Positions 1 to 7,756 of a stretch of DNA of 36,573 bases are shown piece after piece. The DNA lies in the NCBI GenBank assembly GCA_027035885.1, contig JALVTR010000075.1, forward strand, positions 1 through 36,573, read 5' to 3'. Each line of letters begins with the position of its first letter. The first letter of the stretch is position 1. Position numbers and translations under genes: made by a program. A model generated the notes under the pieces. It ran no database searches, had not been told where the DNA came from, and saw only the letters and a program-made list of their open reading frames with translations. Source of the DNA: Desulfurellales bacterium (GTDB taxonomy: Bacteria; Campylobacterota_A; Desulfurellia; Desulfurellales; Hippeaceae).

Positions 1-359
1 CTATAAAGGAAATCGAACATGAGAGTTTTATAAGCAGAGAAAGGGGGTCGGGAACAAGACAGATAATTGAGACAGAATTAGGGAAAATGGGGATACATTT
101 AAATGTTTTATATGAATTTAATAATTCTGAAGCAGTCAAAAACGCCGTATTAAACAATTTGGGTATCTCTGTGCTGAGTAAATTGATAGTAAAAAAAGAG
201 TTAAGTAGTGGAGCAATAAAGAGAATAAATATAAAAGACTTTAAGATAACCAGGTGGTTTTACATACTGGAGGTGAGCAATTACAACAAAGCTCAACAAA
301 AATTTGTACAACATGTTAAAAAAATAGGGAAACTGATGCATGTTGAAGACATAGACTAA
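1..359 (+). CDS. LysR-family regulator, C-terminal part (5' end outside window)
   Basis: The reading frame is open from base 3 to the TAA at 357-359, well upstream of the ATG the ORF track uses. It reads through FISRERGSGTRQIIE, then EFNNSEAVKNAV, NNLGISVLSKL and the stretch KITRWFYIL. This is the second half of a LysR-type effector-binding domain: the ...SRE.GSGTR motif lines the ligand pocket, and NSEAVK..V..GLGIS is typical of the CysB/CbbR-like group. Only about 118 residues of a roughly 300-residue protein are present; the DNA-binding helix-turn-helix lies off the left edge. The target gene and ligand cannot be inferred. It converges on an arsenite-permease stub with 27 bases between the two stop codons. 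Confidence 0.8.
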   Translation, partial: IKEIEHESFISRERGSGTRQIIETELGKMGIHLNVLYEFNNSEAVKNAVLNNLGISVLSKLIVKKELSSGAIKRINIKDFKITRWFYILEVSNYNKAQQKFVQHVKKIGKLMHVEDID

Positions 360-386
360 CGAACGCATGAGCTTAAAAATTGGTTT

Positions 387-704
387 TTAAATTTCATAAT
401 ATCTCCTCTGAATCCAAAAGGCCACATTAACCAAACCAATCATCACAGGCACTTCGATCAACAGACCAATGACAGCAGCAAAAGCCTCCCCAGAGTTAAT
501 GCCAAAAACTGCGATAGCTACAGCTATGGCCAATTCAAAGTTGTTGCTGGATGCTGTGAATGCCAGTGTAGTTGATTGCTCATACCCTGCAGAGAGCTTA
601 TAGCCAATCCAAAAGCTAAAGATAAACATCACAACAAAATAAACCATAAGAGGAATAGGAGACCATCCCCAATTTTGTGCCACCACTTTTCCTACTCCAC
701 TCAC
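387..704 (-). pseudogene. ACR3-type arsenite efflux permease, C-terminal remnant
   Basis: The 105-residue frame contains [19 protein letters not shown], then [18 protein letters not shown] and [18 protein letters not shown], which is the characteristic C-terminal part of ACR3 (arsB/acr3) arsenite/H+ antiporters, with three predicted membrane helices. Intact family members are about 340-400 residues, so more than two thirds is missing. The first codon of the ORF is a GTG directly preceded by an in-frame TAA at 705-707, and no ACR3-like sequence is visible in the 250 bases upstream. I therefore read it as a truncated, non-functional remnant. No arsR, arsC or arsA accompanies it here. A short assembly error cannot explain the loss, because the N-terminal two thirds is absent, not just shifted in frame. 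Confidence 0.75.
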
Positions 705-808
705 TTAGTTTTCCCATTCTACCCAAAAAGCTCAATTAAGTACCCTGAGTATCTCGGTCTTCTTGATGAATGCTTCTCATCCTTGTCTCTGGAAAAAAGA
801 TAAAGGAA

Positions 809-970
809 CTATTTAGCACTCTCTTTAGAATGGAGATGGCCTCTAATCCTCAAAGAATCCTTTAGCTCCCTGAAACACGTCCAGAGCCGAGCTGATGATA
901 AAGCATCGACTATCCCTTTAAAGGGTGACACAAGTAATTTTACACTGCCATTTATCAGCTTAAACCCCAT
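809..970 (-). other. Short 53-codon ORF of unknown nature, possibly a remnant
   Basis: An ATG at 970 on the minus strand opens a frame that ends at TAG 809-811. It is too short for the ORF track. The product begins MGFKLINGSVKLLVSP and is rich in Arg/Lys (SARLWTCFRELKDSLRIRGH). The same frame continues past the stop as an open stretch for about 35 more codons (FLYLFSRDKDEKHSSRR). It starts inside the last codons of the prepilin peptidase gene in another frame and has no clear ribosome binding site. I recognise no family. It could be a small gene, the degraded end of a mobile-element gene, or chance. Confidence 0.15.
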
Positions 971-1706
971 AAATTTTTGTTATGATTTGATACCCCATAA
1001 AAATGTATAAAATGGCAGATAAACTAAGGTATGGACCAAACGGTATTCTTTGACTTACACTTGTTTTACCCAAAGCTATTAAAACAATCCCAACAAAACT
1101 TCCCAAAAGAGAAGCCGCAAATAGAGTAAACAAAACGCCTTTTATACCAACAAAAGTACCTAAAGCGCCAAGTAACTTTATGTCTCCGCCACCCATAGCA
1201 TCCTTTTTAAAAATTGCTTTACCCAGTATGGCAACCAAAAGCAACAAAATAAAACCAAAGGCAAAACCAATCAATGAATGGACAAGCTCATGCATAACAA
1301 AACCATAAACCAACCCAACAATTGCTAATCCAATACTGATTCTATCTGGAATTATATAATGAAAAAAGTCTATAAAGCTACCCACAATGAGCATATATCC
1401 AAAAATCAAGTAAAACGCAAAATCAATACCTAAACCAAACTTTAAGTACATCAACACAGTATAGATAGCAGTTAAGAGTTCCACAATGGGATATACTGGC
1501 GAAATCTTGCTTTTGCAGCTTCTACATCTTCCTTTGAGCAGAATGTAACTCAAAACAGGTATATTATCATACCACTTTATCCTCACGCCGCAGACAGGAC
1601 AGCTAGACGAAGGGTAAATTATAGATTTACCTCTTGGAATTCTATAGATACAAACATTCAGAAAACTGCCAATAATTAAACCAAAAACAAGGACAACGGC
1701 AATCAT
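960..1706 (-). CDS. pilD: Prepilin peptidase / leader peptidase (A24 family)
   Basis: This is an inner-membrane aspartic protease that cleaves and N-methylates type IV prepilins and pseudopilins. The order of parts is typical of the bifunctional form: an N-terminal helix with GSFLNVCIYRIPRGKS; a cytoplasmic zinc-binding loop with two Cys pairs (CPVC near residue 36 and CRSC near residue 61); then the membrane core with the two catalytic Asp motifs, the first in FIDFFHYIIPD and the second in GGGDIK. The length of 248 residues fits the family (about 250-290). Its ATG overlaps the tatC stop as ATGA (1703-1706), so it is translated with the Tat genes. No pilin gene is in the window; its substrates must be encoded elsewhere. 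Confidence 0.93.
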   Translation of the reverse strand: MIAVVLVFGLIIGSFLNVCIYRIPRGKSIIYPSSSCPVCGVRIKWYDNIPVLSYILLKGRCRSCKSKISPVYPIVELLTAIYTVLMYLKFGLGIDFAFYLIFGYMLIVGSFIDFFHYIIPDRISIGLAIVGLVYGFVMHELVHSLIGFAFGFILLLLVAILGKAIFKKDAMGGGDIKLLGALGTFVGIKGVLFTLFAASLLGSFVGIVLIALGKTSVSQRIPFGPYLSLSAILYIFMGYQIITKIYGV

Positions 1707-2425
1707 TCTTTTTGTTTTTTCTTATCTTTTGTTGAAAATATGTAAGCAATTACAATACTCAAAACGTAAAGTAAAGTTAAAGGTGTAGCCATTAGAAACT
1801 GTGTAAATACATCTGGAGGTGTTAAAATAGCAGCTACAATAAAAATTATAAGAAGTGCGTAATCAAACTTTTTTAATAAATCCTTACCGCTAACCAAGCC
1901 TATACGTGCCAAAATAAAAGTTACAACGGGAAGTTCAAATACAAGGCCAAAAGCTGTTATCATTTTCAAAAAAAGGTACATATATTGCCTTATAGTAGGC
2001 ATAGCTGAGAGTTCTTTCCCGCCATAGTGCAGCAGGAATTTAAAACCTAAAGGCAAAACTACTTTGTATGCAAAAACAACGCCAGATACAAAAAAGAAAC
2101 TAAATGCAAAAACGAATGGAATTGCGAATTTTTTCTCATTCTCCTTTAATCCTGGAGCCACAAACAGCCAAATTTGATAAAAAGTAAAAGGTATAGTTAA
2201 AATTATCGCAGCAATAAAGGCTGCTTCTACCCTTACCCAAAATGCTTCTGTAACTCCCGTAAAGATTATTTTACTACCAGTAGGTAAAGCTTGTTTTAAT
2301 GGGGCAATTATAATATCTATAATTTGCCGTGAATGACTGATGGTTAATGGCAAACCGGCAAATACACCACCCACAATCCACAAAAGCCTAATTCTCAACT
2401 CCTCGATGTGTTCGAGGATTGTCAT
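1703..2425 (-). CDS. tatC: Sec-independent protein translocase TatC
   Basis: TatC is the six-helix membrane receptor that recognises twin-arginine signal peptides together with TatB. The protein shows the family N-terminus LEHIEELRIRLL, the first periplasmic loop, the FTPPDV-like segment seen here as LTPPDVFTQFLMATPL, and a Lys-rich tail. I chose the ATG at 2425 because it places the conserved LEHxEELR motif right at the N-terminus, and because tatB ends one base upstream (TGA-G-ATG). The ORF track's ATG at 2464 would add 13 basic residues and overlap tatB by 38 bases; it is possible but less likely. The gene overlaps pilD by four bases. Confidence 0.93.
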   Translation of the reverse strand: MTILEHIEELRIRLLWIVGGVFAGLPLTISHSRQIIDIIIAPLKQALPTGSKIIFTGVTEAFWVRVEAAFIAAIILTIPFTFYQIWLFVAPGLKENEKKFAIPFVFAFSFFFVSGVVFAYKVVLPLGFKFLLHYGGKELSAMPTIRQYMYLFLKMITAFGLVFELPVVTFILARIGLVSGKDLLKKFDYALLIIFIVAAILTPPDVFTQFLMATPLTLLYVLSIVIAYIFSTKDKKKQKE

Positions 2426-2426
2426 C

Positions 2427-2693
2427 TCATTCGGATCTTTTCTCTTTCTCTTCCTCAGTCTCATCTTCTTCTAAAATTTCTTTCCATTTTTTCTCAATCT
2501 GCTTTTTTGGATTAATTTCCTCAACTTCTTCTAAATCTTCTTCAATTTCTCTTTTTAACTCTTCAATAGCTTTCATGAAGTTTTTATATACATAAGCTAC
2601 ACCTCTTAGAACTTCAGGCAACCTCCTTGGGCCTACAATAAACAACGCTATTATAGCAATAACTAACATCTCTGGAGTACCAATTGAAAACAT
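2427..2693 (-). CDS. tatB: Twin-arginine translocase TatA/TatB family protein, TatB-like
   Basis: An 88-residue protein with one N-terminal membrane helix, the hinge VGPRRLPEV, an amphipathic helix and a long charged C-terminal tail (EEIEEDLEEVEE, then EEDETEEEKEKRSE). Glu at position 8 (MFSIGTPE) and the GP(R)RLP hinge are features of TatB; TatA usually has a Gln or other polar residue there and an F-G hinge. It begins with a GGAGG ribosome binding site and is the first gene of tatB-tatC-pilD. A separate tatA is not in the window. In organisms with a single TatA/B-type protein this gene may do both jobs, so the TatB label is a sequence-based preference. Confidence 0.85.
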   Translation of the reverse strand: MFSIGTPEMLVIAIIALFIVGPRRLPEVLRGVAYVYKNFMKAIEELKREIEEDLEEVEEINPKKQIEKKWKEILEEDETEEEKEKRSE

Positions 2694-2712
2694 TTTAGCC
2701 TCCTAATGCAGA

Positions 2713-2741
2713 AGCCTAATAAAAGTTGACCGCTTTGTCAA
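2713..2741 (-). promoter_or_regulatory. Predicted sigma70-type promoter for tatB-tatC-pilD
   Basis: On the minus strand a perfect TTGACA (2736-2741) is followed after 17 bases by TAGGCT (2713-2718), 20 bases upstream of the tatB ATG. The -35 is strong and the -10 is weak. It overlaps the promoter proposed for the opposite strand. Confidence 0.45.
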
Positions 2742-2754
2742 AAAATAATAATCT
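2726..2754 (+). promoter_or_regulatory. Predicted sigma70-type promoter for the AIM24-family gene
   Basis: TTGACC (2726-2731) is followed after 17 bases by TAATCT (2749-2754), ahead of a strong GAGGAGG ribosome binding site. TTGAC (2726-2730) and GTCAA (2737-2741) form an inverted repeat, so the two divergent -35 boxes share the same 16 bases. Confidence 0.4.
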
Positions 2755-2778
2755 TTATGAAATTTGAGGAGGAAAACA

Positions 2779-3567
2779 ATGAGGTGCCATGAGGTAGATT
2801 ACGAAATAATCGGCGATGATATGCAGATAGTAGAAGTCGAATTGGATCCTAATGAAACCGTTATTGCAGAAGCAGGTGTAATGAACTACATGGAAGAAGG
2901 CATAGAATTTAAAGCCAAGCTTGGGGATGGATCAGAGGCAGATAGCGGTATATTAGGTAAACTTTTTAAAGCTGGAAAAAGAGTATTAGCGCAGGAGTCT
3001 CTATTTTTAACCCATTTTACCAATAAAAATACACAAAAAAGACATGTAGCTTTTGCTGCTCCATATCCTGGTAAAATCATTCCTGTGGATATGTCCAAGG
3101 TGAATGGTGATCTTTTATGCCAAAAAGATGCATTCCTATGTGCAGCATATGGAACCAGAATAGATATAGCTTTTACAAAACGTTTTGGAACAGGTCTTTT
3201 CGGTGGAGAAGGGTTTATTTTAGAGAGAATTAATGGGGATGGTATGGTGTTTATACACGCAGGCGGAACGGTTATTAAAAAGGAACTAAAAAACGAAACA
3301 CTCAGAGTTGATACGGGTTGCATTGTCGCTTTTGAAGAGTCAATCAACTACTCAATAGAGTTGATCGGTGGATTGAAATCGATGATATTTGCAGAAGAGG
3401 GGCTATTCTTAGCCACGCTTAGAGGTACTGGAACTATTTATCTTCAGAGTTTACCTTTCTCACGTCTTGCAGATAGAATAATAAATAACGCTCCAGAGAT
3501 TGGTGGTAACCAAAAAGGAGAAGGTTCAATTCTTGGTGGATTGGGCAGATTTCTGGACGGAGATTAA
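2779..3567 (+). CDS. AIM24 / TIGR00266 family protein
   Basis: This belongs to the AIM24 (TIGR00266) family of beta-rich trimeric proteins, widespread in bacteria and related to a mitochondrial protein; the bacterial function is not settled. Seen here: [19 protein letters not shown] near the N-terminus, a Gly-rich central stretch ([19 protein letters not shown]), and a Gly-rich C-terminus. The ORF track begins at TTG 2764, but that TTG lies in the ribosome binding site itself (TTGAGGAGG). ATG 2779 is the proper start, six bases after GAGGAGG, giving 262 residues. No signal peptide or membrane helix is evident. It leads a plus-strand run with the deacetylase gene six bases downstream. Confidence 0.85.
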   Translation: MRCHEVDYEIIGDDMQIVEVELDPNETVIAEAGVMNYMEEGIEFKAKLGDGSEADSGILGKLFKAGKRVLAQESLFLTHFTNKNTQKRHVAFAAPYPGKIIPVDMSKVNGDLLCQKDAFLCAAYGTRIDIAFTKRFGTGLFGGEGFILERINGDGMVFIHAGGTVIKKELKNETLRVDTGCIVAFEESINYSIELIGGLKSMIFAEEGLFLATLRGTGTIYLQSLPFSRLADRIINNAPEIGGNQKGEGSILGGLGRFLDGD

Positions 3568-3573
3568 CGTAGT

Positions 3574-4620
3574 ATGGGAAGCCTCATACTTTGTTATCAT
3601 CATATAAACTATGGCGAAAGAATAACTCCTGAAGGCTTTGAGGAAAATTTAAAAATATTGAAAGATAGTGGGTTTAAACCTATAAAACTCAATGAAATTT
3701 ATGAGTACTTAAGAAAGGGAAAATCGCCGCCTGAAAAAACGGTTCACATTACATTTGACGACGGATACGCAGATAACTACTTATATGCATACCCCATTTT
3801 AAAAAAATACGGATTTTTCGCAACAATCTTCGTTATTGCAAACAAGGTGGTAGAAGGACTAAAACGTGCCACCTACGACCAACTTTTAGGAATGAATATA
3901 GCCAACCAGGTTAAAGAATTGGAGGAAAAATCAAAGTACGTAAGTTGGGAAGAACTTACAGAAATGATAGAAAGTGGTATATTTGAAGTTGGAAGCCACT
4001 CATTAAATCACATGGCATGTTTTTGTTGCGATAAGGTTCACAAATTCAATCCAGACAACAGCTATGAATGGTATATTGAATTAACAAACGATAGAAGACT
4101 CGGTGTGCCTATTTATGAAAAGAAGTGGGATTGCACTACTCTATGCATGAAAGATGATTTTGCGTTGAGAAATCATCTCGCAAACTACGTAAAGGAGCAT
4201 GGCGGTGTTTTATTTTTTAAAAGACCCAATGCACAGAATATACTGATGAAAGAGTTCAAAAAATACACAAAGAAACACGAGATAAAGTTCGGCTTCGAAA
4301 CACAAGAAGAAAAACTCGAAAGGGTTGAGACAGAAATTAAGGAGTCGAAAAGAATAATTGAAGAAAAGCTCTGGCGAAAAGTATACTTTTTTTGTTATCC
4401 ATGGGGAGATTACGATTCAGATTCTATATATGAATTGCAACGCCAAAACTACAAAGCCGGTTTAACCCTAAACGTTGGACTTGTTGAAAAGGACACATAT
4501 CCTTTCCTTTTTCCGAGAGTTGAAGTTAGGAGTTCAAAATGGCTTAAAAAAAGACTCAAGATATATTCAAGTAGTACACTTTCAAGGATATATTCAAAGA
4601 TTCACAGGTCTATAATATGA
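3574..4620 (+). CDS. Polysaccharide deacetylase (NodB-homology) family protein with a large insert
   Basis: Carbohydrate esterase family 4 enzymes remove N-acetyl groups from sugar polymers using a bound metal. Motif 1 (HITFDDGY, Asp62/Asp63), motif 2 (SHSLNH, His142 and His146 as likely metal ligands) and the later FCYPWGDYD (273-281) are visible, as is an N-terminal CYHHINYGERITPEGFEENL stretch common in PgaB-like deacetylases. Between motifs 2 and 3 there is an insert of about 100 residues, starting with ACFCCDKVH and containing CTTLC, which ordinary NodB domains lack. No signal peptide is obvious, so location is unclear. The final codons overlap the next gene as ATGA. The substrate cannot be named. 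Confidence 0.82.
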   Translation: MGSLILCYHHINYGERITPEGFEENLKILKDSGFKPIKLNEIYEYLRKGKSPPEKTVHITFDDGYADNYLYAYPILKKYGFFATIFVIANKVVEGLKRATYDQLLGMNIANQVKELEEKSKYVSWEELTEMIESGIFEVGSHSLNHMACFCCDKVHKFNPDNSYEWYIELTNDRRLGVPIYEKKWDCTTLCMKDDFALRNHLANYVKEHGGVLFFKRPNAQNILMKEFKKYTKKHEIKFGFETQEEKLERVETEIKESKRIIEEKLWRKVYFFCYPWGDYDSDSIYELQRQNYKAGLTLNVGLVEKDTYPFLFPRVEVRSSKWLKKRLKIYSSSTLSRIYSKIHRSII

Positions 4621-5642
4621 GATCAAGCATTATTGCGTTCTTTCTAATACTTGTGGCTATAGCGTTTTTTTCTATAATGATTCCCTTTTGGAAATCATTC
4701 GTAATGGGTTTAACAATAGCTATAGTATTTTATCCTTTTTTTGATAAGATAAAAAAGACATTCAAAAATAATAATATTGCCTCCTTCCTAAGCATACTTG
4801 TAGTGCTTTTAATAATAGCAATACCAATAACCCTTGCAATTTACATAATGGTTAATGAGACAGAAAAATTTATAGGAAACATATCTCAAATAAAAAGCGC
4901 ATTCGAAACTTTACTTTCAAAAATTCAAAGCATATCGCATTTAAAAATTTTAACCCCTTATATAGATAAATTAGACGAGGCAATCTTTGGACTTTTAAAG
5001 AACACAGGAATAATAATAACAAAAAACGTTGGGGCTATTTTTTCGCAAACTTACAGTATTTTAGCAAATTTTATATTTTCTTTTATAATAGCTTTCTACT
5101 TTATCAGAGATTCAGAGAGATTTCTTGGCTACATATCAAATATGATAGATGACAAAGAAAGTTTTTATAGAATATTAAAATCCATTAGAGATAGTATAAA
5201 TGCCACAGTTTTAGGAGGTGTTCTAACAGCATTTATTCAAGGAATTGTTGGGGCATTAGGTTTTCTAATAGTCGGTTTAAACGCCTTCTTCATGTGGATG
5301 TTTTTAATAGCTATGTTTTCATTCGTTCCACTTGTAGGAACAGCGATTATATGGCTTCCCGTAGCTATATATCAATTCATAAGCGGAGCCTTTTTTAAGG
5401 GGATTTTCATAACGGTTTGGGGAGTTTTAGCCGTCGGTATGGTAGATAACTACGTTAGACCAATGATCATAAGCAATAAAATAAATATACATCCTATGAT
5501 ATTGTTTTTTGGCATTCTTGGTTCTATCATAGTGTTTGGGCCAATTGGTATAATAGTAGGCCCAGTCATTATCTCTGTAGGAGACGTTTTAGTTAAAACC
5601 TACATCTCAAATAAATCCAAACAAAAAAGACAAAACCTTTAG
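4617..5642 (+). CDS. AI-2E family (PerM/YhhT/TqsA-type) transporter
   Basis: A 341-residue polytopic membrane protein. Features of the AI-2E transporter family are an N-terminal helical pair, a central soluble stretch (about residues 85-135), and a C-terminal half with the conserved run FSFVPLVGTAIIWLPVAIY, then VDNYVRPMIISNKINIHP and GPIGIIVGPVI. Family members export varied solutes; some were linked to autoinducer-2 and others to Na+/H+ exchange, so the substrate is not predictable. It overlaps the deacetylase stop as ATGA, which suggests co-translation. A TATAAT box follows before flhA, so it probably ends this transcription unit. Confidence 0.85.
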   Translation: MRSSIIAFFLILVAIAFFSIMIPFWKSFVMGLTIAIVFYPFFDKIKKTFKNNNIASFLSILVVLLIIAIPITLAIYIMVNETEKFIGNISQIKSAFETLLSKIQSISHLKILTPYIDKLDEAIFGLLKNTGIIITKNVGAIFSQTYSILANFIFSFIIAFYFIRDSERFLGYISNMIDDKESFYRILKSIRDSINATVLGGVLTAFIQGIVGALGFLIVGLNAFFMWMFLIAMFSFVPLVGTAIIWLPVAIYQFISGAFFKGIFITVWGVLAVGMVDNYVRPMIISNKINIHPMILFFGILGSIIVFGPIGIIVGPVIISVGDVLVKTYISNKSKQKRQNL

Positions 5643-5664
5643 TGGAAAAACTAATTTTACTCTG

Positions 5665-5670
5665 TATAAT
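5665..5670 (+). promoter_or_regulatory. Possible -10 element upstream of flhA
   Basis: A perfect TATAAT lies about 20 bases upstream of the AGAGGAG ribosome binding site of flhA. No convincing -35 is found at 16-18 bases (GTGGAA), so this is weak evidence for a separate flagellar-operon promoter. Confidence 0.3.
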
Positions 5671-5704
5671 TAAATGACTTTTATTAAAGAGGAGAAGTTG
5701 TGCA

Positions 5705-7756
5705 ATTAGAGGCATAAAGCTCAGCGACTTCACCGCTATATTTACAGTCATAGCTATATTTGCCGTTTTAATAATACCTCTGCCAGGTTTTGTAATAGAT
5801 TTTCTTGTTTCTCTTTCTTTTGCTTTGTCACTTTTAATCTTTTTCATAAGTGTTTATATACCAAAACCATTGGATTTTTCTACATTCCCATCTGTCTTAC
5901 TTGCTGTTACTTTATATAGGTTGTCATTGAATGTGGCCACTACAAGAGCAATCTTATTGCACGGCAGCCAAACGCCAGAGGCTGCAGGTAAAATGATTGA
6001 AACATTCGGTTATTTCGTTGTCGGCGGAAACTACGTAGTGGGATTAATCGTATTCATAATTTTGGTCATTATTAACTTTGTGGTGATTACAAAGGGTGCT
6101 GGTAGAGTAGCAGAGGTCGCTGCAAGGTTCACACTCGACGCAATGCCAGGAAAACAGATGAGTATAGATGCTGACCTCAATGCTGGCTTAATTGATGAAA
6201 ACGAAGCAAGAAAAAGAAGAGAAGAGATTGCCAGACAGGCAGATTTCTATGGGGCAATGGATGGCGCAAGTAAATTCGTGCGCGGTGATGCAATAGCAGG
6301 TCTTTTAATAACAGCCATAAACATAATTGGTGGAATAATCATAGGTGTATTGCAACATCATATGACATTATCTACAGCTGCAGGAAGGTACACAGTTTTA
6401 ACAATTGGAGATGGGCTTGTAAGCCAATTACCTGCTCTTACAGTATCAACGGCAGCTGGCATTATTATAACAAGGAGTTCTGAAGAAATTAACCTTTCAG
6501 AAAATGTCGTTAAGCAAATCGTTAATCAATACAGAACCCTCTACATAGCATCCATTATTCTTACCGTAATGTCTTTCGTGCCTGGCATGCCGACTATGCA
6601 TTTGCTTATCTTGGCATTGATCTTAGCCGGTATTGCCTACTCAATTTCAACACAACAGAAAAAAGAGGCAGAAAAGAAAAAAGAGGAAGAAGAAAGTAAA
6701 GAGGAGCCACAAGAAGAAATCACCATGGAGGACATTGAGGATGCCGTAAAGGTTGACCTTTTAGAGCTAAAGATAGGCTACGGGCTTATAAGTTTTGTTG
6801 ACGATAAAAGCGGCGGGTTAATAAAACGTATAAAACTTATGAGAAAACAGATAGCATCTGAACTTGGAGTAATCCTACCATCAATAAGAATTAGGGACGA
6901 CCTAAATTTAGATAGGAATGAGTATGTTTTCTTAATAAAAGGTGTTGAGGTCACAAAATATACAATTTTCCCAGACAAATTCTTAGCAATGAAACCTGGT
7001 GGAGGGCATGACTTAGAAGGGATACCAACAAAAGAACCGGCATTTGGACTCGATGCCTTATGGATAGACGCAAAAGACAAAAGCACTGCAATTGTTAAAG
7101 GGTACACAGTGGTAGACCCGGCTACAGTAATAATTACACATATAACTGAAATAGTAAAAACACACATTTCAGACATATTCACCAGACAAGATGCTAGTAA
7201 GCTTCTTGATACAATAAAGGAAGACTATCCCAAAATAGTGGAAGAATTAACAAATCAATTACAACTTGGAATAATACATAAAATCTTAAAAAACCTATTG
7301 AAAGAAGGTGTACCTGTCAAAGACATGATAACCATAGCGGAAACATTGGCAGATTATGGAATTTATACAAAAGATCCAGATTTACTCACGGAATACGTAA
7401 GAATAGCTTTATCAAAGCATATTACAAATAAGCTCAAAGACCAAGATAATATTATACAAGTAATAACGTTAGGTAATAATGTTGATGGCGTTTTAAGCGC
7501 GAGTATAAAAGAGCAAAACGGTGTAGGATATTTAGATTTGTCATCAAACATATCAGAAAAACTACTTGAAAAAACACAAGAAGCAATATCAAACGCAGTT
7601 GAAAACGGTATAGAACCAATAATCTTGACTTCTCCTAAGATAAGAAGATACTTTAAAGGGTTTATAGAAAGATTTTTCCCTAAAGTGCCTGTGATTTCTT
7701 ACGCAGAGATTGCTGAGGGAGTCGAGATAAAAACTATTGGTAGTATAGAATTATGA
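5705..7756 (+). CDS. flhA: Flagellar export gate protein FlhA (start codon unresolved)
   Basis: FlhA is the membrane channel and docking platform of the flagellar type III export apparatus. The N-terminal half carries eight predicted helices and the FHIPEP-family signature around RFTLDAMPGKQMSIDADLNAG. A charged linker (EKKKEEEESKEEPQEE) leads to the cytoplasmic domain that binds export chaperones. The coding frame clearly extends upstream of the ORF track's TTG at 5825: SDFTAIFTVIAIFAVLIIPL is the family N-terminus and first helix. However, no ATG, GTG or TTG exists in this frame back to the TGA at 5675. I give ATT 5705 as a placeholder start (683 residues, normal length). TTG 5698 and GTG 5700 are well placed behind AGAGGAG but out of frame, so a one-base indel is suspected. 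The end overlaps flhF as ATGA. Confidence 0.93.
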   Translation: MRGIKLSDFTAIFTVIAIFAVLIIPLPGFVIDFLVSLSFALSLLIFFISVYIPKPLDFSTFPSVLLAVTLYRLSLNVATTRAILLHGSQTPEAAGKMIETFGYFVVGGNYVVGLIVFIILVIINFVVITKGAGRVAEVAARFTLDAMPGKQMSIDADLNAGLIDENEARKRREEIARQADFYGAMDGASKFVRGDAIAGLLITAINIIGGIIIGVLQHHMTLSTAAGRYTVLTIGDGLVSQLPALTVSTAAGIIITRSSEEINLSENVVKQIVNQYRTLYIASIILTVMSFVPGMPTMHLLILALILAGIAYSISTQQKKEAEKKKEEEESKEEPQEEITMEDIEDAVKVDLLELKIGYGLISFVDDKSGGLIKRIKLMRKQIASELGVILPSIRIRDDLNLDRNEYVFLIKGVEVTKYTIFPDKFLAMKPGGGHDLEGIPTKEPAFGLDALWIDAKDKSTAIVKGYTVVDPATVIITHITEIVKTHISDIFTRQDASKLLDTIKEDYPKIVEELTNQLQLGIIHKILKNLLKEGVPVKDMITIAETLADYGIYTKDPDLLTEYVRIALSKHITNKLKDQDNIIQVITLGNNVDGVLSASIKEQNGVGYLDLSSNISEKLLEKTQEAISNAVENGIEPIILTSPKIRRYFKGFIERFFPKVPVISYAEIAEGVEIKTIGSIEL

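Noticed and set aside
373-390. TTAAAAA-TTGG-TTTTTAA inverted repeat between the LysR and ACR3 stops
   Set aside because: Could be a weak bidirectional terminator, but the stem is A/T only and such repeats arise easily in AT-rich DNA.
576-803. 75-codon plus-strand ORF across the ACR3 stub
   Set aside because: Most of it is antisense to the ACR3 remnant, and the product has no recognisable features.
2886-3347. 153-codon minus-strand ORF opposite the AIM24-family gene
   Set aside because: It is the antisense shadow of a well-supported gene, Ser/Pro/Ile-rich in the way antisense frames are here, with no start signal or family resemblance.
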